Below are positions 22,552 through 41,475 of a stretch of DNA of 61,443 nt, in pieces. Both the position numbers and the translations under genes were made by a program. Every line of letters begins with the position of its first letter. The stretch's first letter is position 1. Origin of the DNA: Mesostigma viride (taxonomy: Eukaryota > Streptophyta > Mesostigmatophyceae > Mesostigmatales > Mesostigmataceae); NCBI GenBank assembly GCA_009746045.1, contig RPFO01000002.1, positions 765,244-826,686 on the forward strand. The letters are read 5' to 3'. The notes under the pieces were generated by a model. It was given only the letters and a program-made list of their open reading frames with translations. It ran no database searches and was not told the origin of the DNA.

Positions 22552-23996
22552 TGTCGCGTTTGCGTGCCATTATATCCTAGCCTATCACTTGGAAGGCATA
22601 TCCATAGCAATAGAGTACTCTTGTGTGTGATCCACTATATTCCCCCCACTTTTTAGCTCGAAAAAATGAAGAGCCAAAAAGTCAAAAAGAGGATCACATA
22701 GGGAAAAAAAATTCCCACGACAGGACCACACATGCTTTTCAAATAGGCTAAGCAATAACCTCTTCAGTGCTTTTTCAAGGATAAGCATAATCCTCTTCAT
22801 GGCTTTTTCAAGGATAAGCCTAATCCTCTTCATAGCTTTTTAAAGGATAAGCTTAATCCTCTTCCAAGTGCTTGATTCTGCAAGCAGCTTGGGTATATCT
22901 CCGGCTCAGGCTGTCCGAACTGAACCCGCCAAGGGTTGTTCGCTCGTTTAAATAATGTGGAAATGATAGGTGTGGTCCTTGACGGCACCACCACCTTCAT
23001 GACAGGCAGCGCAGCCAGCCGATATTTATATTATGAAGATTGCAATAATGCTTTATGATGAAAGCAATGCCCAAACCATTCATTCCATAACATTTGACAA
23101 ATTACAATGAATGCCGAGTTGTGCTGCCGCAACTGTAAGAGTAACTACATATCCTTGAGACCCATCGAAATCACCACAGACCGACCATGACGCCACTGTG
23201 GCGCAACAGTGTTTACTTACGTCATAATCTATATCAACTGTGTGACTCTGCGCTCATGTCCCAGTTACTGGCACACTGGCCAACGACGAACCGGCCCTTT
23301 CCCGGGACTGTTCCCGGGTCAGCAGAACGTTTCTCGTCCACAATGCCAACAACATCCCAACCGGATCAAACCATTGTCAATCTTATCAACCATCGTCATG
23401 GCAACGACATGCAACCACTCACGGGGGCTGCTCCGGGCTGTTCGAGAAGTTTAACCCCATGAAGACAACAAACTAGTTGTGAGGGAGAGAAACGAGCGAA
23501 CAACGACCACCATGGCCGCTGCGCTGCTCCTAAATACCTCCAAAAATCCCGGCATCCATGCGCTGTCGCATTTGCCAGCAAGCCGCCTGACGTGCAGTTA
23601 GACTGCCAGCAAAATGCAGAGCAAGTCTGTTCGACAACCACGTGCGAGCCAGCACACCGCACACTACGATCTGCGTATCTAGCTTTGTCAGATGGACTGA
23701 ACATCATTCCGTCTGGACAATACAAAAGATTCATAACTGCCAAATGTCACGCACCGGAATATTGCGCAAGCCACCAAGGCTTTGCGCCCCAAAGTCTTGC
23801 GCCTGAACCTAAGTCAGGTCACCTAAGACTGTCACTCTAGAAATTCAGGCCTTTCCGGCGCGGCGCTCCACACCGGCCCAAGGAACAAAGCCTGCGGCCT
23901 ACTGAATCGGAACCAACCAAACGTCGGTAACGATTCCGATTACGGCAACCGCGTAACTTCTTGAGTGCACGGACGTAAATGATCACGGACGTGACA
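22552..23996. mobile_element. 1445-bp TGTC...GACA element, second tandem copy
   Basis: Nearly identical to 21405-22549, in the same orientation, with about 300 extra bases at 22645-22950. The pair is flanked by a perfect direct repeat AGGC at 21401-21404 and 23997-24000. Excising the pair with one AGGC rejoins the LINE frame (…RHRRL|GLAGHL…). The dimer therefore inserted as a unit, or one copy inserted next to the other. Confidence 0.75.
22645..22950 (+). repeat. extra 300-bp block with 36-bp repeats
   Basis: Present only in the second copy. Contains three to four units of CCTCTTCATGGCTTTTTCAA then GGATAAGC.TAAT, and near its end GTTGTTCGCTCGTTTAAAT. Confidence 0.8.
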
Positions 23997-24000
23997 AGGC

Positions 24001-24710
24001 GCCTGTGCCTAATAATGTGGGAAACATAGGGCAAATCAGCGTACAAATCCTCATTACTAATGTGCAAACCAAACTGGGGCCTTGCGCAGCATCTTGGTGA
24101 CGACGCCGTCGAGTCGTTGCTCCCGGCCAGCTCCTGCGTCAGTGTCCACGTCTCGGCGCCGTAGGTCAGGATCGTCTGAGAATGACGACCTTGAAGAGGT
24201 CACGCTTGACGATCCGGGGTAGGGCGCGGTTGCTCCACCAGCGGCGGTGGTCATGGAGGTGCGCCCACGCCATGCCGATCCGTGTCGTCATGTCGTCCTC
24301 GCAGTCGGGAAGCCAACTGCCGAGCAGCTCAGTGAAGCGGCCTGAAGGAGGGTAGTTGACCTCGGCATCGTCTAAGAGGCGGAGTGTGGGTGGGGGCCCT
24401 GCCATGCCGAGGGCCAGGGCCTCCGTTTTGGGGCTGATTTCTAGACCAACCGCCCGAGCCTCCGAGGCTCGAGCGCCAGGCAGTCCAGCCAAAGTTGGGC
24501 AGACTCCGGCTTCTCAATGAGCGTGATGTCGTCGGCATAAATGAGGTCAGCTAGTAAATTCTGCTTGTTAGTCGGCCCCCCTTCCCCAAGCTCGTTCGTG
24601 ATCGCTAGGCCAGGGGCACGGCCTGCAATGCTAGCAAAGCGAGCACGTGCCTGGCGCATAACATAATCCACTACAATAATAAACAGGTACGGCGACAGGA
24701 CGCAACCCTG
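24001..24710 (-). mobile_element. LINE piece: reverse transcriptase core with YADD
   Basis: On the minus strand the piece starts at the target duplication inside QGCVLSPYLF, a conserved reverse transcriptase motif. It continues through VVDYVMRQARARFASIAG and LLADLIYADDITLIEKPESA, which holds the catalytic YADD. Later blocks (ALALGMAGPPPTLRLLDDAE, then WSNRALPRIVKRDLFKVVIL) are typical of the thumb region. It ends with LYADLPYVSHIIRHRRL at the AGGC target of the dimer element. Frame changes occur near 24.5 and 24.17 kb, so the copy is dead even without its insertions. Confidence 0.85.
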
Positions 24711-24905
24711 CACAGGTCGGACAAATATAAATTATATTTGGCCGTATTTGCGCATTTGATTTATAAATGTTGCATATTTAGTCCACTAAATTAATCCAAC
24801 GGTGAACCCCGTTCGGCAACAAATATTTAGATTAATCCAACGGTGAAACCGGCTTTGACCAAAATATTTAGATCAGTAATCCAACGGCGAAAAAGTTTTC
24901 ACCAA
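24711..24905. repeat. left terminus and subterminal 35-bp repeats
   Basis: After the terminal inverted repeat come four units of TTAATCCAACGGYGAAACC with AAAATATTTAGA spacers. The same unit is found about nine times at the right end. Confidence 0.8.
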
Positions 24906-24944
24906 AATATTTAGATTAACTCGTCGTCTGTCCCACTACCTCTG

Positions 24945-25140
24945 GAGAGGACTGAGTTTTTCGAGTTTTTGTAAACATCAGACACTGATTTCTTCAGACG
25001 ATGCACAAGGCTGGGCGCGGCGCAGCGTGCGCAAGGCTGGCGTGCGCAAGGCTGGGGAGTGCGCGAGGCTGGGAGTGCGCAAGGCTGGGAGTGCATCGTG
25101 GCTGGGCGCGGCGCGGCAGCGTGCGCAAGGCTGGCGCGTA
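24945..25140. repeat. left inverted arm
   Basis: CGAGTTTTTGTAAACATCAG followed by GGCTGGGAGTGCGCAAGGCTGG-type repeats. An inverted copy lies at about 38565-38745. Together they show that the element has long imperfect inverted ends. Confidence 0.8.
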
Positions 25141-25745
25141 AAACTGCAAACGACGTAAATCGTATCGGCTGCCTTTGGACTTAGCCGAATTTCGTCGTCG
25201 ATGCGAGTGGTGATGGCCGTTTAGATCTTAGTTTTTAACCCGACGGGTTTCCTTATGATGCGTTCAAAATGGCAGCTGATGGCATGATTACTTAACATGT
25301 GGCGCGCGCAAAGAGCCTGTAGTCGTGCAGTTTACCCTCAATAATCAATCAATCTGAGTCTCGAGTCCACGTTGGAGTCCACTGACCCCCCGACTAGAAT
25401 TTCCGACCCCCAATGTTGCACGCAAGCTATGCCTGCCATGCTTTTTCTATTTCCTAACACCCACAGTTGGGGGATCATAGTCATTGACAATTTCTCCCCG
25501 TTGCTTTTTATGCTGCATATCCAACTATATCTGAGTAAGAGGGGTCGAGCGGATGACGCCGACATGGTTTGCATATACCTTCATAGTGGCTTCAAATCGT
25601 CATATTCTTGAAGCGCGGTCAGTTCAGCCCACAGAACCTTACGTACGTCTTACCAAGGTACATGCACGGTGGGGACGCGGTCGGCCGGTCGGGGTTTGCC
25701 TGCTTTCTTTACCCAACCAGGGACATGTTCGTGATTTTCTTGCAG
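25141..25745. other. no gene seen
   Basis: Inside the 16.2-kb element. No supported gene. Confidence 0.4.
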
Positions 25746-25831
25746 CGCTGGAAGATCAGTCCCGGGAAGAACCGCCTGCGACCCCTGGACCGTTCCGTTC
25801 CAACGATACCTGTGACTCTTCAGCATCAACG
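25746..25831 (+). other. exon-like segment
   Basis: Preceded by a good acceptor (TTTTCTTGCAG) and followed by a donor (GTACGA). Open as RWKISPGKNRLRPLDRSVPT or ALEDQSREEPPATPGPFRSN. It is isolated; no partner exon was found, so it may be a captured gene fragment. Confidence 0.25.
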
Positions 25832-25874
25832 GTACGAATAGCACGAACCCGCCCACGTGCTTGGCCGCCATACC

Positions 25875-25976
25875 CGTTCCTAGTCATGCCATGCTCCTTC
25901 CTAGTCATGCCATGGTCGTTCCGAGTCATGCCATGGTCGTTCCTAGTCATGTCACTCCCGTTCCTAGTCATGCCAT
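25875..25976 (+). repeat. 21-bp minisatellite, short block
   Basis: Units of TAGTCATGCCATGSYCGTTCC type, separated from the main block by an ATTA-tailed LINE fragment. Confidence 0.9.
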
Positions 25977-26340
25977 TAATTAATTAATTAATTAAAATGA
26001 TAGCTCCGTTGGGAGCATATGTAACACATAGCCCTGAGAAAAGGGCATCTATGGGTTTGTAATACAATCAGGGCTACAACCTGCAGGTGGAGGATGTACA
26101 ACTGTCACCTGCTCTGGGTGCACAAGGTGCACCTGCACCGCCATGATGGTTCATGCCTCCTTAACAAGCACAGGCACCCAGGGGGGGCTTGAGGAGAGGG
26201 CCTAGAAGGCCTGCATGACATATGGGGTGGAGGGTATGTGGCTAGGCTATAGCTGGTGTACACATGGCATCTCAGCAGAGAGTAACTCCCTGCATAGGCA
26301 TCGCATGGCTAAATTCTTAATGCATCATCCATGGGAGGTC
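25975..26340 (-). mobile_element. LINE 3' end with ATTA tail
   Basis: Minus-strand counterpart of 20140-20445. The tail (TTAATTAATTAATTAAT) is at 25975-25995, followed by GCTCCGTTGGGAGCATATGT and CACATAGCCCTGAGAA. It lies inside the 21-bp minisatellite and splits it, so it probably inserted there. Confidence 0.6.
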
Positions 26341-26424
26341 CCATTGTAGGCTGGGCGCGGCTAAATACTGAAAGCATCATCCATGGGGGCCATTATGGGC
26401 GCACATGCGCGTGGGCCACGTCAT

Positions 26425-27235
26425 GCCATACCCGTTCCTAGTCATGCCATGGCCGTTCCTAGTCATGCCATGGTCGTTCCGAGTCATGCCATACCCGTTC
26501 CTAGTCATGCCATGCCCGTTCCTAGTCATGCCATACTCGTTACTAGTCATGCCATGCCCGTTCCTAGTCATGCCATACCCGTTCCTAGTCATGCCATACC
26601 CGTTCCTAGTCATGCCATACCCGTTCCTAGTCATGCCATGCCCGTTCCTAGTCATGCCATGGCCGTTCCTAGTCATGCCATGCCCGTTCCTAGTCATGCC
26701 ACACCCGTTCCTAGTCATGCCATGCCCGTTCCTAGTCATGCCATACCCGTTCCTAGTCATGCCATACCCGTTCCTAGTCATGCCATACCCGTTCCTAGTC
26801 ATGCTGTACACGCTCCTAGTCATGCCACACCCGTTCCTAGTCATGCCATACCCGTTCCTAGTCATGCCATGGTCGTTCCGAGTCATGCCATACCCGTTCC
26901 GAGTCATGACATACTCATTCCTAGTCATGCCATACCCGTTCCTAGTCATGCTGTACCCGTTCCTAGTCATGCCATGGTCGTTCCGAGTCATGCCATACCC
27001 GTTCCGAGTCATGACATACTCATTCCTAGTCATGCCATACCCGTTCCTAGTCATGTTGTACACGTTCCTAGTCATGCCACACCCGTTCCTAGTCATGCCA
27101 TGCCCGTTCCTAGTCATGCCATGCTCTTTCCTAGTCATGCCATACCTGTTCCTACTTCCTAGTCATGCCATACCCGTTCCTAGTCATGCTGTACACGTTC
27201 CTAGTCATGCCATGCCCGTTCCTACTCATGTCATG
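26425..27235 (+). repeat. 21-bp minisatellite, about 38 copies
   Basis: Unit TCATGCCATACCCGTTCCTA plus one base. Because 21 is a multiple of three, several frames on both strands stay open and read as seven-residue repeats (VMPYPFL, SHAIPVP, MTRNGYG). I regard these as artefacts. Confidence 0.97.
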
Positions 27236-27728
27236 GTTTTTACCTGTATGTCCTCTGCCCTTGGTGCCAGCGTTCTGTGAGCACCTCAATGTATGGTCTG
27301 TCGTGAGAACAATAATGGCAGTCTAGCCAACGTCGATACGTTCGAGTTGGGCTCATAGTTAGTTGGTTGTTGTCGACCCACACAATAGCTGTTGCTTGTG
27401 TTAATTGGGAAATGTGTTTTATTGCAGCTGAACATGTATCAAGCTTCATTGCAATCTAGCTGTCGCGAACGATTCCTCTAAATCATCTTTAGTGGTGATA
27501 GGTACCATTCGAGTGCCAACGGTGGAGACGTACAGGTTCTCACATAGAGGTGGGTTAACTCGTAACAGTGCTATCAATTGCGTGCGATAAGAACGTGACT
27601 GCACCACGTGAACAAGAGACAATTATCAATATTATAATTAACAAACATCACGTGAGCATTATTAAGTTTACATCATTTGCAGGTTGTTGCTTAGCACGCT
27701 TATAGACCATGTACCCCCTCTCACGGAC
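27236..27728. other. no gene seen
   Basis: No supported gene; includes CACGTGAACAAGAGACAATT and further CACGTGA words. Confidence 0.4.
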
Positions 27729-28145
27729 ATTTAATTAATTAATTAATACCACGTGACTGCGTGAGCAGTATCCTCATGAAGGGAATGGATGACATGCGAA
27801 AGAAACTATCTAAGCACGGGTAGCAGGATTGTGGGCCCCGCGGCCGGTGGCACTGTGCCGACCGTAGCGGGTTACCCGAGGTGCCCCTACCGGACATTAA
27901 TTAATTAATTAATAGACACGTGACTGCGTCACGTGAGCATAAGTCCTCAGTGGGAGGGGAACATGGGATGGAATGGATGGTATAAGCTATCTAGGTCCTA
28001 GTTACAGGGGTGTGGGCACCGCGGCCCGAATCGCTATGAATGCCATACTTGGTCACACGCGGAGCCCCCACAGACTTGGGGGTGGTCTCCTTCATCACTA
28101 CTTGCCATCTATCCTTGCGCACCATCTGCCTTAATATTACAGACT
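27729..28145 (-). mobile_element. two ATTA-tailed LINE 3' ends in tandem
   Basis: Two minus-strand fragments, 27904-28145 and 27729-27900, each end in TTAATTAATTAATTAAT followed by GTCCG. The first is nearly identical to 20941-21178. The second is a diverged relative (GTGACTGCGTGAGCAGTATC). The recurring GGACAT at the tails suggests repeated insertion at the same short target. Confidence 0.65.
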
Positions 28146-28895
28146 ACCGGACATGTGTTACGTGATCTCCCAACGGAGTAACGCTTCAATTCAATGCAAC
28201 TAATACGTTAGACAGTATAATATTATCGTGACATGCATCACGTGAGCATAATGAATGCAATATCAAAGCGACTACCGGCGCAGGCCAGAAATCTGGAGAA
28301 TATGTCAATATCAACAAGTACTAGGAGCATAGAGTGTACGCATTATGACTGTCCTGGTTAGCCTTGTACTCAGACCCTACGTGGATCATGCCACGACAAA
28401 TGAGGGTCGTACACACAACTCTTGGTTTAGCTCCGAGACCATGCAGTCATTGGCAAACTTTGGAATTACCTCTTTCTCGATACTGTGCCAAAATTCCAAA
28501 ACAAAAGAGGTGGTAGCCCAACATTGCATGTGACGACTGAAATCACTTTTTAGGTGTTAAAATTATATGAGTAAATATTTTAATCCATTAATTCATGCTC
28601 CATGCATCACCATCCCACCAGCATTTTGTATTGAAATTCATGACTAAGGTGTAGATGAATTGGAAAACGTTGAGAGCACTGTTTATCAAACCCAAATCAA
28701 TCACAATTGAATTATGAACATGTTATGTTGTCTCTTTGATGTTGCTAAAATGAAAATGCAATTATTTTATCCATGCTTTAATACAATAACAACATTTTAA
28801 CTCATCCGCCGGACATGGCACCACCCAAGGGCAGCTATCTCGTGACCGAGTGGTACAATGGACAAGGCTGGGATGGACTAATTGAAGGGGATGAA
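28146..28895. other. no gene seen; 3' side of the transposase gene
   Basis: AT-rich. Holds a dispersed repeat core at about 28265-28300 (GCGCAGGCCAGAAATCTGG). Confidence 0.45.
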
Positions 28896-36120
<7,225 letters not shown>

Positions 36121-36643
36121 CTGCACCAGAACAAGTAGCAAAAAAAAAAAAAGAAAAGAAACATAACATCATTTAAATCCTTTTTCTCTAGCAAAAAATA
36201 CTCACCTTAAAACTTGCAAGCTAAAAACAATCATAACAAATGCACTACCAACAAACAACCATGTGTGTGGAAGCCAGTATGGTGTTGGCGGATTGGGGGG
36301 CCCGGCTGGTCTACCCAACCCAATGATACTTATCTATTGCCATGCACACTCCTGTTATTAAGAACAACCAAAGCTCGCATGCAAGCAAGGGTGCAAATAT
36401 TTGGTAACCTTTTCAGGAGACCGCATGAATGAAGAACTTGGATGTGGTAGTGATGCCACACAGGTCTAGTGGGTGGAAAAATAACACGGACTTTAATTTA
36501 CCCTATGCACTACTGCTCTAAACCCTAGACTGTATTCACTCACTTTTGTCAGGCCAACAACCGTCCCGCCTGGTTAAAGAAACATCAGTGATGGCGTAAT
36601 GTTCTTACAAACGACGTCCCCATTTCAGCCCTGTATCACTCAC

Positions 36644-38364
36644 CTCACCGCCAAGGCCAGGAGGACACAACTCAGCTCCGTTCATGTCCTTAAAACCTTC
36701 TTTCCCGCTGTGATAAGTCGTGCCGTGTCTTGCCATGCCCTCAAGCACACTGCTCGTGAATGGCACTGTTGAGTGGGCCAGGATGCCGCCCATCACCATC
36801 GCCTTAAGGCTTCTGTCATGTAGCACCAGAGCCCCTTTGGGCCCAACCCATGCGCCATAATGCAAGGCAGTGTCCCGAGTAATCTCCCATAACTGAGCGA
36901 GCACCTGTGATGCCCCTGAAGCTTCAAACGTCTCTCCACCCCATTGGCCGGTTCCGACGACCTTTTTTATGGTTCATTACAGGGAGGATGCCGGGGGGGA
37001 GCAGAGGGGAGGGGCGGGAGGGGGGGAGACAAACAATAGAAGAAAAATTTAGAACCAGAAAGTTAAGCAATTTGTGGGTTGTAATAGTAAAAGAAATCAG
37101 TAAACCTATAATGCAGAGTATTGGAGTAATGTCGTATTGCATGGGCTGGACGGGAATTTCAGGGGGGGAAAATGATAGAAAAAGTTTTGATGGCTTGTCA
37201 GAGCTATTGCTCTCGTCTTTTGTACGTCTTATTTAGGCGGAAATATAATAACACAAGGTGTGAGTCAACAAACAAACCAATAAGGACGCGCAGTCACCAC
37301 AATGCAGGTGGCAAAGACCCCGTACAGCAAGCACATAAACAATTTTACCACTTTCAGTTGTATAGCCCCGCTAGGCATTGAAGAAGCCATGCTGAGTTTA
37401 CCCGGTAAAGATCACATGGCATACTCTACCAGACAACAAATACCGAGTTAAGGGCCAAGGGGCAAGGACCCAGGGATATTGTACCTTCATGCACGCACGC
37501 ATGACTGCACCTTACCTTCCACTCTTGTGTTCAGTATTCTATACATTCACTACACGAAGCCTGCACATACACGAAGCCTGCATTGCGCTCGAGGTCCCTT
37601 TTCTGTTTTAAACCATGGCCTTGAGCTTTCCGCTCATCAAAACTGTCCAAGGGCCTCAGCAGGGTACAGTACAAGTTGTAAAGCCTTACAAATTACGCTG
37701 GGCAGGGCTGTCGCTAACATGATGTCGGAATGACAATTTATTTTACCGAGCGTGCCCTGCCAAGCGTCATTTGTAATGCTTTACAAGTGTGTACGTATGA
37801 CAGTCCATGAAATAAAAGAAATCCTAGTCCTCAAACCCAGGCCCTACGGTGAATTTTTCGGCAGGCCAGGCTACACATCATATGGCTAGCTGACAAACGC
37901 TCACCTGATACGCCGCCAGGATGGTACCCCCTTCAACATAAACTTCAATCGTAGCCACGTTGCAATGAAGAGTAGCGTGTGGGCTGTTTTCCAACACGCA
38001 CTTGGCAGCCATGGCTGGCGTTATGCGCATACAGAGCGTCATAATCGTGTCCGGCTTGGCGCCGCTGTCAATATCCTGCACGCATGAGGAGCGCCAACCG
38101 AAGCTGCAGATATCTTGCTCAATTGATTTTTTTTTTTTAACCAAGAGCGTGATAAGCAGATTTATGGCAGCGTTTTCCAAGTTGTAAACAATATCTAGAC
38201 AACACCTAGAACGTAGAACAATACCTAGAACGTAAATTATCAAAGTATAACAAAAGGGGAAAACGTACCCATTCATCGCTTGTAATGTTCACATATGACA
38301 AGGCCCTGCATGCCGTTAACATGAGTCCTAAATAAATAACGGCTAGAATCACGGCCCTAGCCAT
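36644..38364 (-). CDS. signal-peptide exons upstream of the transposase
   Basis: Three minus-strand exons with good splice sites, all phase 0: 38364-38269 (ATG; then GTACGT), 38075-37905 (GTGCAG before; GTGAGC after) and 36904-36644 (ATCACAG before; GTGAGT after). They encode 176 residues. The first 20 or so (ARAVILAVIYLGLMLTA) form a typical signal peptide or anchor. The rest includes AAKCVLENSPHATLHC and GAWVGPKGALVLHDRSLKA. The family is unknown. The last exon ends in phase 0, and the next good acceptor (36120) opens in phase 0 into the low-complexity transposase exon. This could be one chimaeric gene, or a separate captured gene whose own last exon I missed. Confidence 0.5.
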
Positions 38365-40349
38365 GATGATAGTGCCTATGAAATGAAATCGCAAGCCGCG
38401 ACGTTCTTCACGAGGATTGCAGTCGGCTAGTTGCGGCCATGATCACCAGAGGTCGCATCGGCGAATTTGACCCAAGTCCTGCTTGCTCAAAATTTGGCGC
38501 CTTTTGCAAGCCACACTTTTACGTCGGTTGGAGTTTTACGCCGCACCAGTGGGTAGCTGTCAAGTCGCGCCGCGCCCAGCCTTGCGCACTCCCAGCCTCG
38601 CGCACTCCCCAGCCTTGCGCACGCCAGCCTTGCGCACGCTGCGCCGCGCCCAGCCTTGTGCATCGTCTGAAGAAATCAGTGTCTGATGTTTACAAAAACT
38701 CGAGTTTTTCTCAGTCCTCTCCTGAGGACCGAGTTTTGAGGTTGTGTACAAAATTCGCCCCGGTCAGAATGTTTGACAAAAAAATTCTCTCAAAATTTAT
38801 TCAAATACTACGTGAAAAGATCTTTCTTGGACATATTTTTGGGATTTTTTTGGATTTGGTATGAGCGGCTAAATGTACGGTCAAAGTACAGGTGGTAAGG
38901 GTACTTTTCCACGTGAAACGCGAGTTCCGGAAATGCACGACCTAGCCATGGCGGCTCGCGCCCATGCATGCAGTTTACGTTTGCGGACGAGTTAGCTGTC
39001 CAAACTCAGGAAATAGATTTTATATGTCCTATAGATGATAAATCCTAATTTTTAGCTCGCAGGGAAGCGATTTACCCGGTGTCGGCACTGTTCTTGCTGG
39101 AAAAAACTGCGATAAGGCAGGTCGACGGAATTGATGACTGCGCTTGCTTTCCGGCGCAATTTCAATGGCTGATAGGTTTCTTTCTACATTGTAACAAGTA
39201 TTGTATTAGAATAAATTGAGTGGCGGTATAGATTTGATGATTTCGACCACTCTGTCACGTCATGGTCTATGTGCCGCAAAGTGCCACTTTTGCGGGCACC
39301 GCCTGGGCCAAGGTAACGCCAGCCGTGCCAGGTAAAGTCGGATTATCGTCGCCTCTTCGTTTCTTGATGTTCTTACATGAGTTTAAGCTTGCCAGGCGTT
39401 GTCAGGTTCAAGTCTTGATGCTCTTTCTTGACCGTTGCCTGCCCCTCTCTAAAACCCCCTTTTCAGATGATGTTAGCAGGCATTTGCCTTAACCCAGTGT
39501 AGTTGTGCAGGGTTTTAGGAGCTGTGCAGGTTTAAACACCTTCATAGATGTTAGTTATTCTTTTGCTACGTTCATACTGCATGATTGTGTGGCCACAGCC
39601 TGCGTCAAGGGTGCTTTCAAGCTTATACGGGTGAGTGAAAAGTCTTGGTGACAAACCACTGCCATCATGTGCCAGCAACTATGTTGGCCACATCATGGCA
39701 AGGCAAAACAGTTATAGCCATATCTATTGTTGTTAGAAACAATGGAAAGATGCTTAACCTACCCATTATATTGGTGGTTGACACTTATAACATAACCCTT
39801 TGTTGGTAGGTATCCAAGCCCATTCCCTACGTGCATGCATAGGCTCTCACTACATGATAAGGTATGATACAACTGCAGCATGATGATGCAAGTGTGTTGT
39901 CCTGTTACGCTTGAAGGGAAATGAGGTGATTGGGATGGTTGGTGGCCACGGTGGTGTGTAGTATGACCGCACTTACATGCTAGCAAAGTTAGCAAAAGCC
40001 CCATTCCTCTCCTGAGGACTGAGAGTTTTTTAATTGTTTCAGGCAGTGGCAGTGGCCAAATTGAGCCCAGTTTTTTGCCACGTTTCAAGAACTATATTGT
40101 TTACATGCCTATATTTTTCTAACGTGCACCATGATTTGATTAAATTTTCCCCACTCGCTCTTATCCCGAAAAATGCAAATTCGCCGAGGGTGTCATATGT
40201 CCGAGTAATTTCCAGGTGTTTGGGTCAAGTTTTCACTAACGCAGCATTTTTTCCAGCAAATTGACATCAAATACACCCTCGATCCACATCAAAACATTTG
40301 GGATGGACCCCCCACCTAGTCGCTACACCCGGTTGAAAAAGGTCAACTC
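38365..40349. other. right arm of the 16.2-kb element, disturbed
   Basis: 38565-38745 is the inverted partner of 24945-25140. The sequence CCTCTCCTGAGGACYGAG then recurs near 38714, 40008 and, with a variant, 40353. This suggests about 1.6 kb was inserted into or duplicated within the arm. No gene is supported. Confidence 0.5.
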
Positions 40350-40922
40350 AGTCCTCTTTTGAGGACTGAGTTGGGACAGACGACGAGTTAATCCAACGGC
40401 GAAATCGGCCTTGACCAAAAAATCTAAATTAATCCAACGGTGAAACCGGCTTTGACCAAAATATCTAAATTAATCCAACGGTGAAACCGGCTTTGAATAT
40501 TTAAATTAATCTAAATGAATATTTAAATACTCGTGCCGCCAGGGCCTTTAACTTTAACATCTGAAGTTGAACATGTCGGACAAATATAAATGATATTTGG
40601 CCGTTTTTGCGCATTTGATTTATACATTTCGGCAAAAAATATTTGGATTAATCCAACGGCGAAAAAGTTTTCACCAAAATATTTAGATTAATCCAACGAC
40701 GAAACCGGCTTTGACCAAAATATTTAGATTAATCCAACGGCGAAAAAGTTTTCACCAAAATATTTAGATTAATCCAACGGCGAAACCGGCCTTGACCAAA
40801 AAATCTAAATTAATCCAACGGTGAAACCGGCCTTGACCAAAATATTTAGATTAATCCAACGGCGACCGGTAAGCAGCCAAAAGTATTTGAATCATATTTT
40901 ATTTGTATTTGTCCGACCTGTG
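40350..40922. repeat. right terminus and subterminal repeats
   Basis: GGGACAGACGACGAGTTAAT (inverse of 24915-24930), then about nine units of AATCCAACGGCGAAACCGGC type. At 40576 there is a direct-oriented copy of the left terminus (GTCGGACAAATATAAAT), so 40576-40922 could be a small non-autonomous relative forming the outer end. Confidence 0.7.
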
Positions 40923-41475
40923 CAACCCTGCCAGACGCCGGTCTGCAGTGGGCATGGCGGGGTAATGCCGTGTTGAGTGCGCACCGCAGTGGTCGACCCC
41001 TCATACAGCGTGCGGATGACTGTAATCAGGGGAGTGGGGACGCGAGCGCGAGCAAGTACAGCCCATAGAGCGTCCCAGAGGACAGAATCAAGAGCCTTGA
41101 TGAAGTCGACGAAGATCAGGATGGCGGGAAACTCACCAGGTTGCAGGAGAACGATTTCCTCGAAGAGGCGACGCGCGACGAAGATGGCCATGACGGCCGG
41201 TGTTGCGCCCAGGACGGAAGCCCATTTGACTTTCCCCAAGGTGACACTCGAGAGCAGAACGTTCAGGCGGTTGAGGATCATGCGCATGCACAACTTGAGG
41301 GCGGCGCTCTGGATGCAGACTCGATCCTCAGTAGTTGGCGGGGTCGTCAGGGGAACCTTTGTTTTTGTACAGCATAATACGGTAGCTGTGCTGCCACTCA
41401 GGAATCGGCGGCGCGTCGGCAAGCAGGATCCGGTTGCAGACGTCAAGCAGGAACCCCGTGAGCGCCGTCAGCTTA
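40923..41475 (-). mobile_element. LINE piece: N-terminal half of the reverse transcriptase
   Basis: Minus-strand frames contain KLTALTGFLLDVCNRILLAD, a YRIMLYKNKGSPDDPANY block, LKLCMRMILNRLNVLL and FPAILIFVDFIKALDSVLWD, ending in LQTGVWQGC. These are ordered reverse transcriptase motifs, including the FVDFIKALD form of the first catalytic block. A frame break lies near 41330. The piece runs between the TA target of the 5.7-kb element and the CAACCCTG target of the 16.2-kb element. Confidence 0.85.

Noticed and set aside
21740-23462. Duplicated 91-residue protein in the TGTC…GACA element copies
   Set aside because: Both copies are nearly identical at DNA level anyway, the frame has no recognisable domain and other frames are equally open.
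26377-27280. Seven-residue repeat proteins on both strands
   Set aside because: The 21-bp period keeps several frames open by necessity; codon positions show no coding bias.
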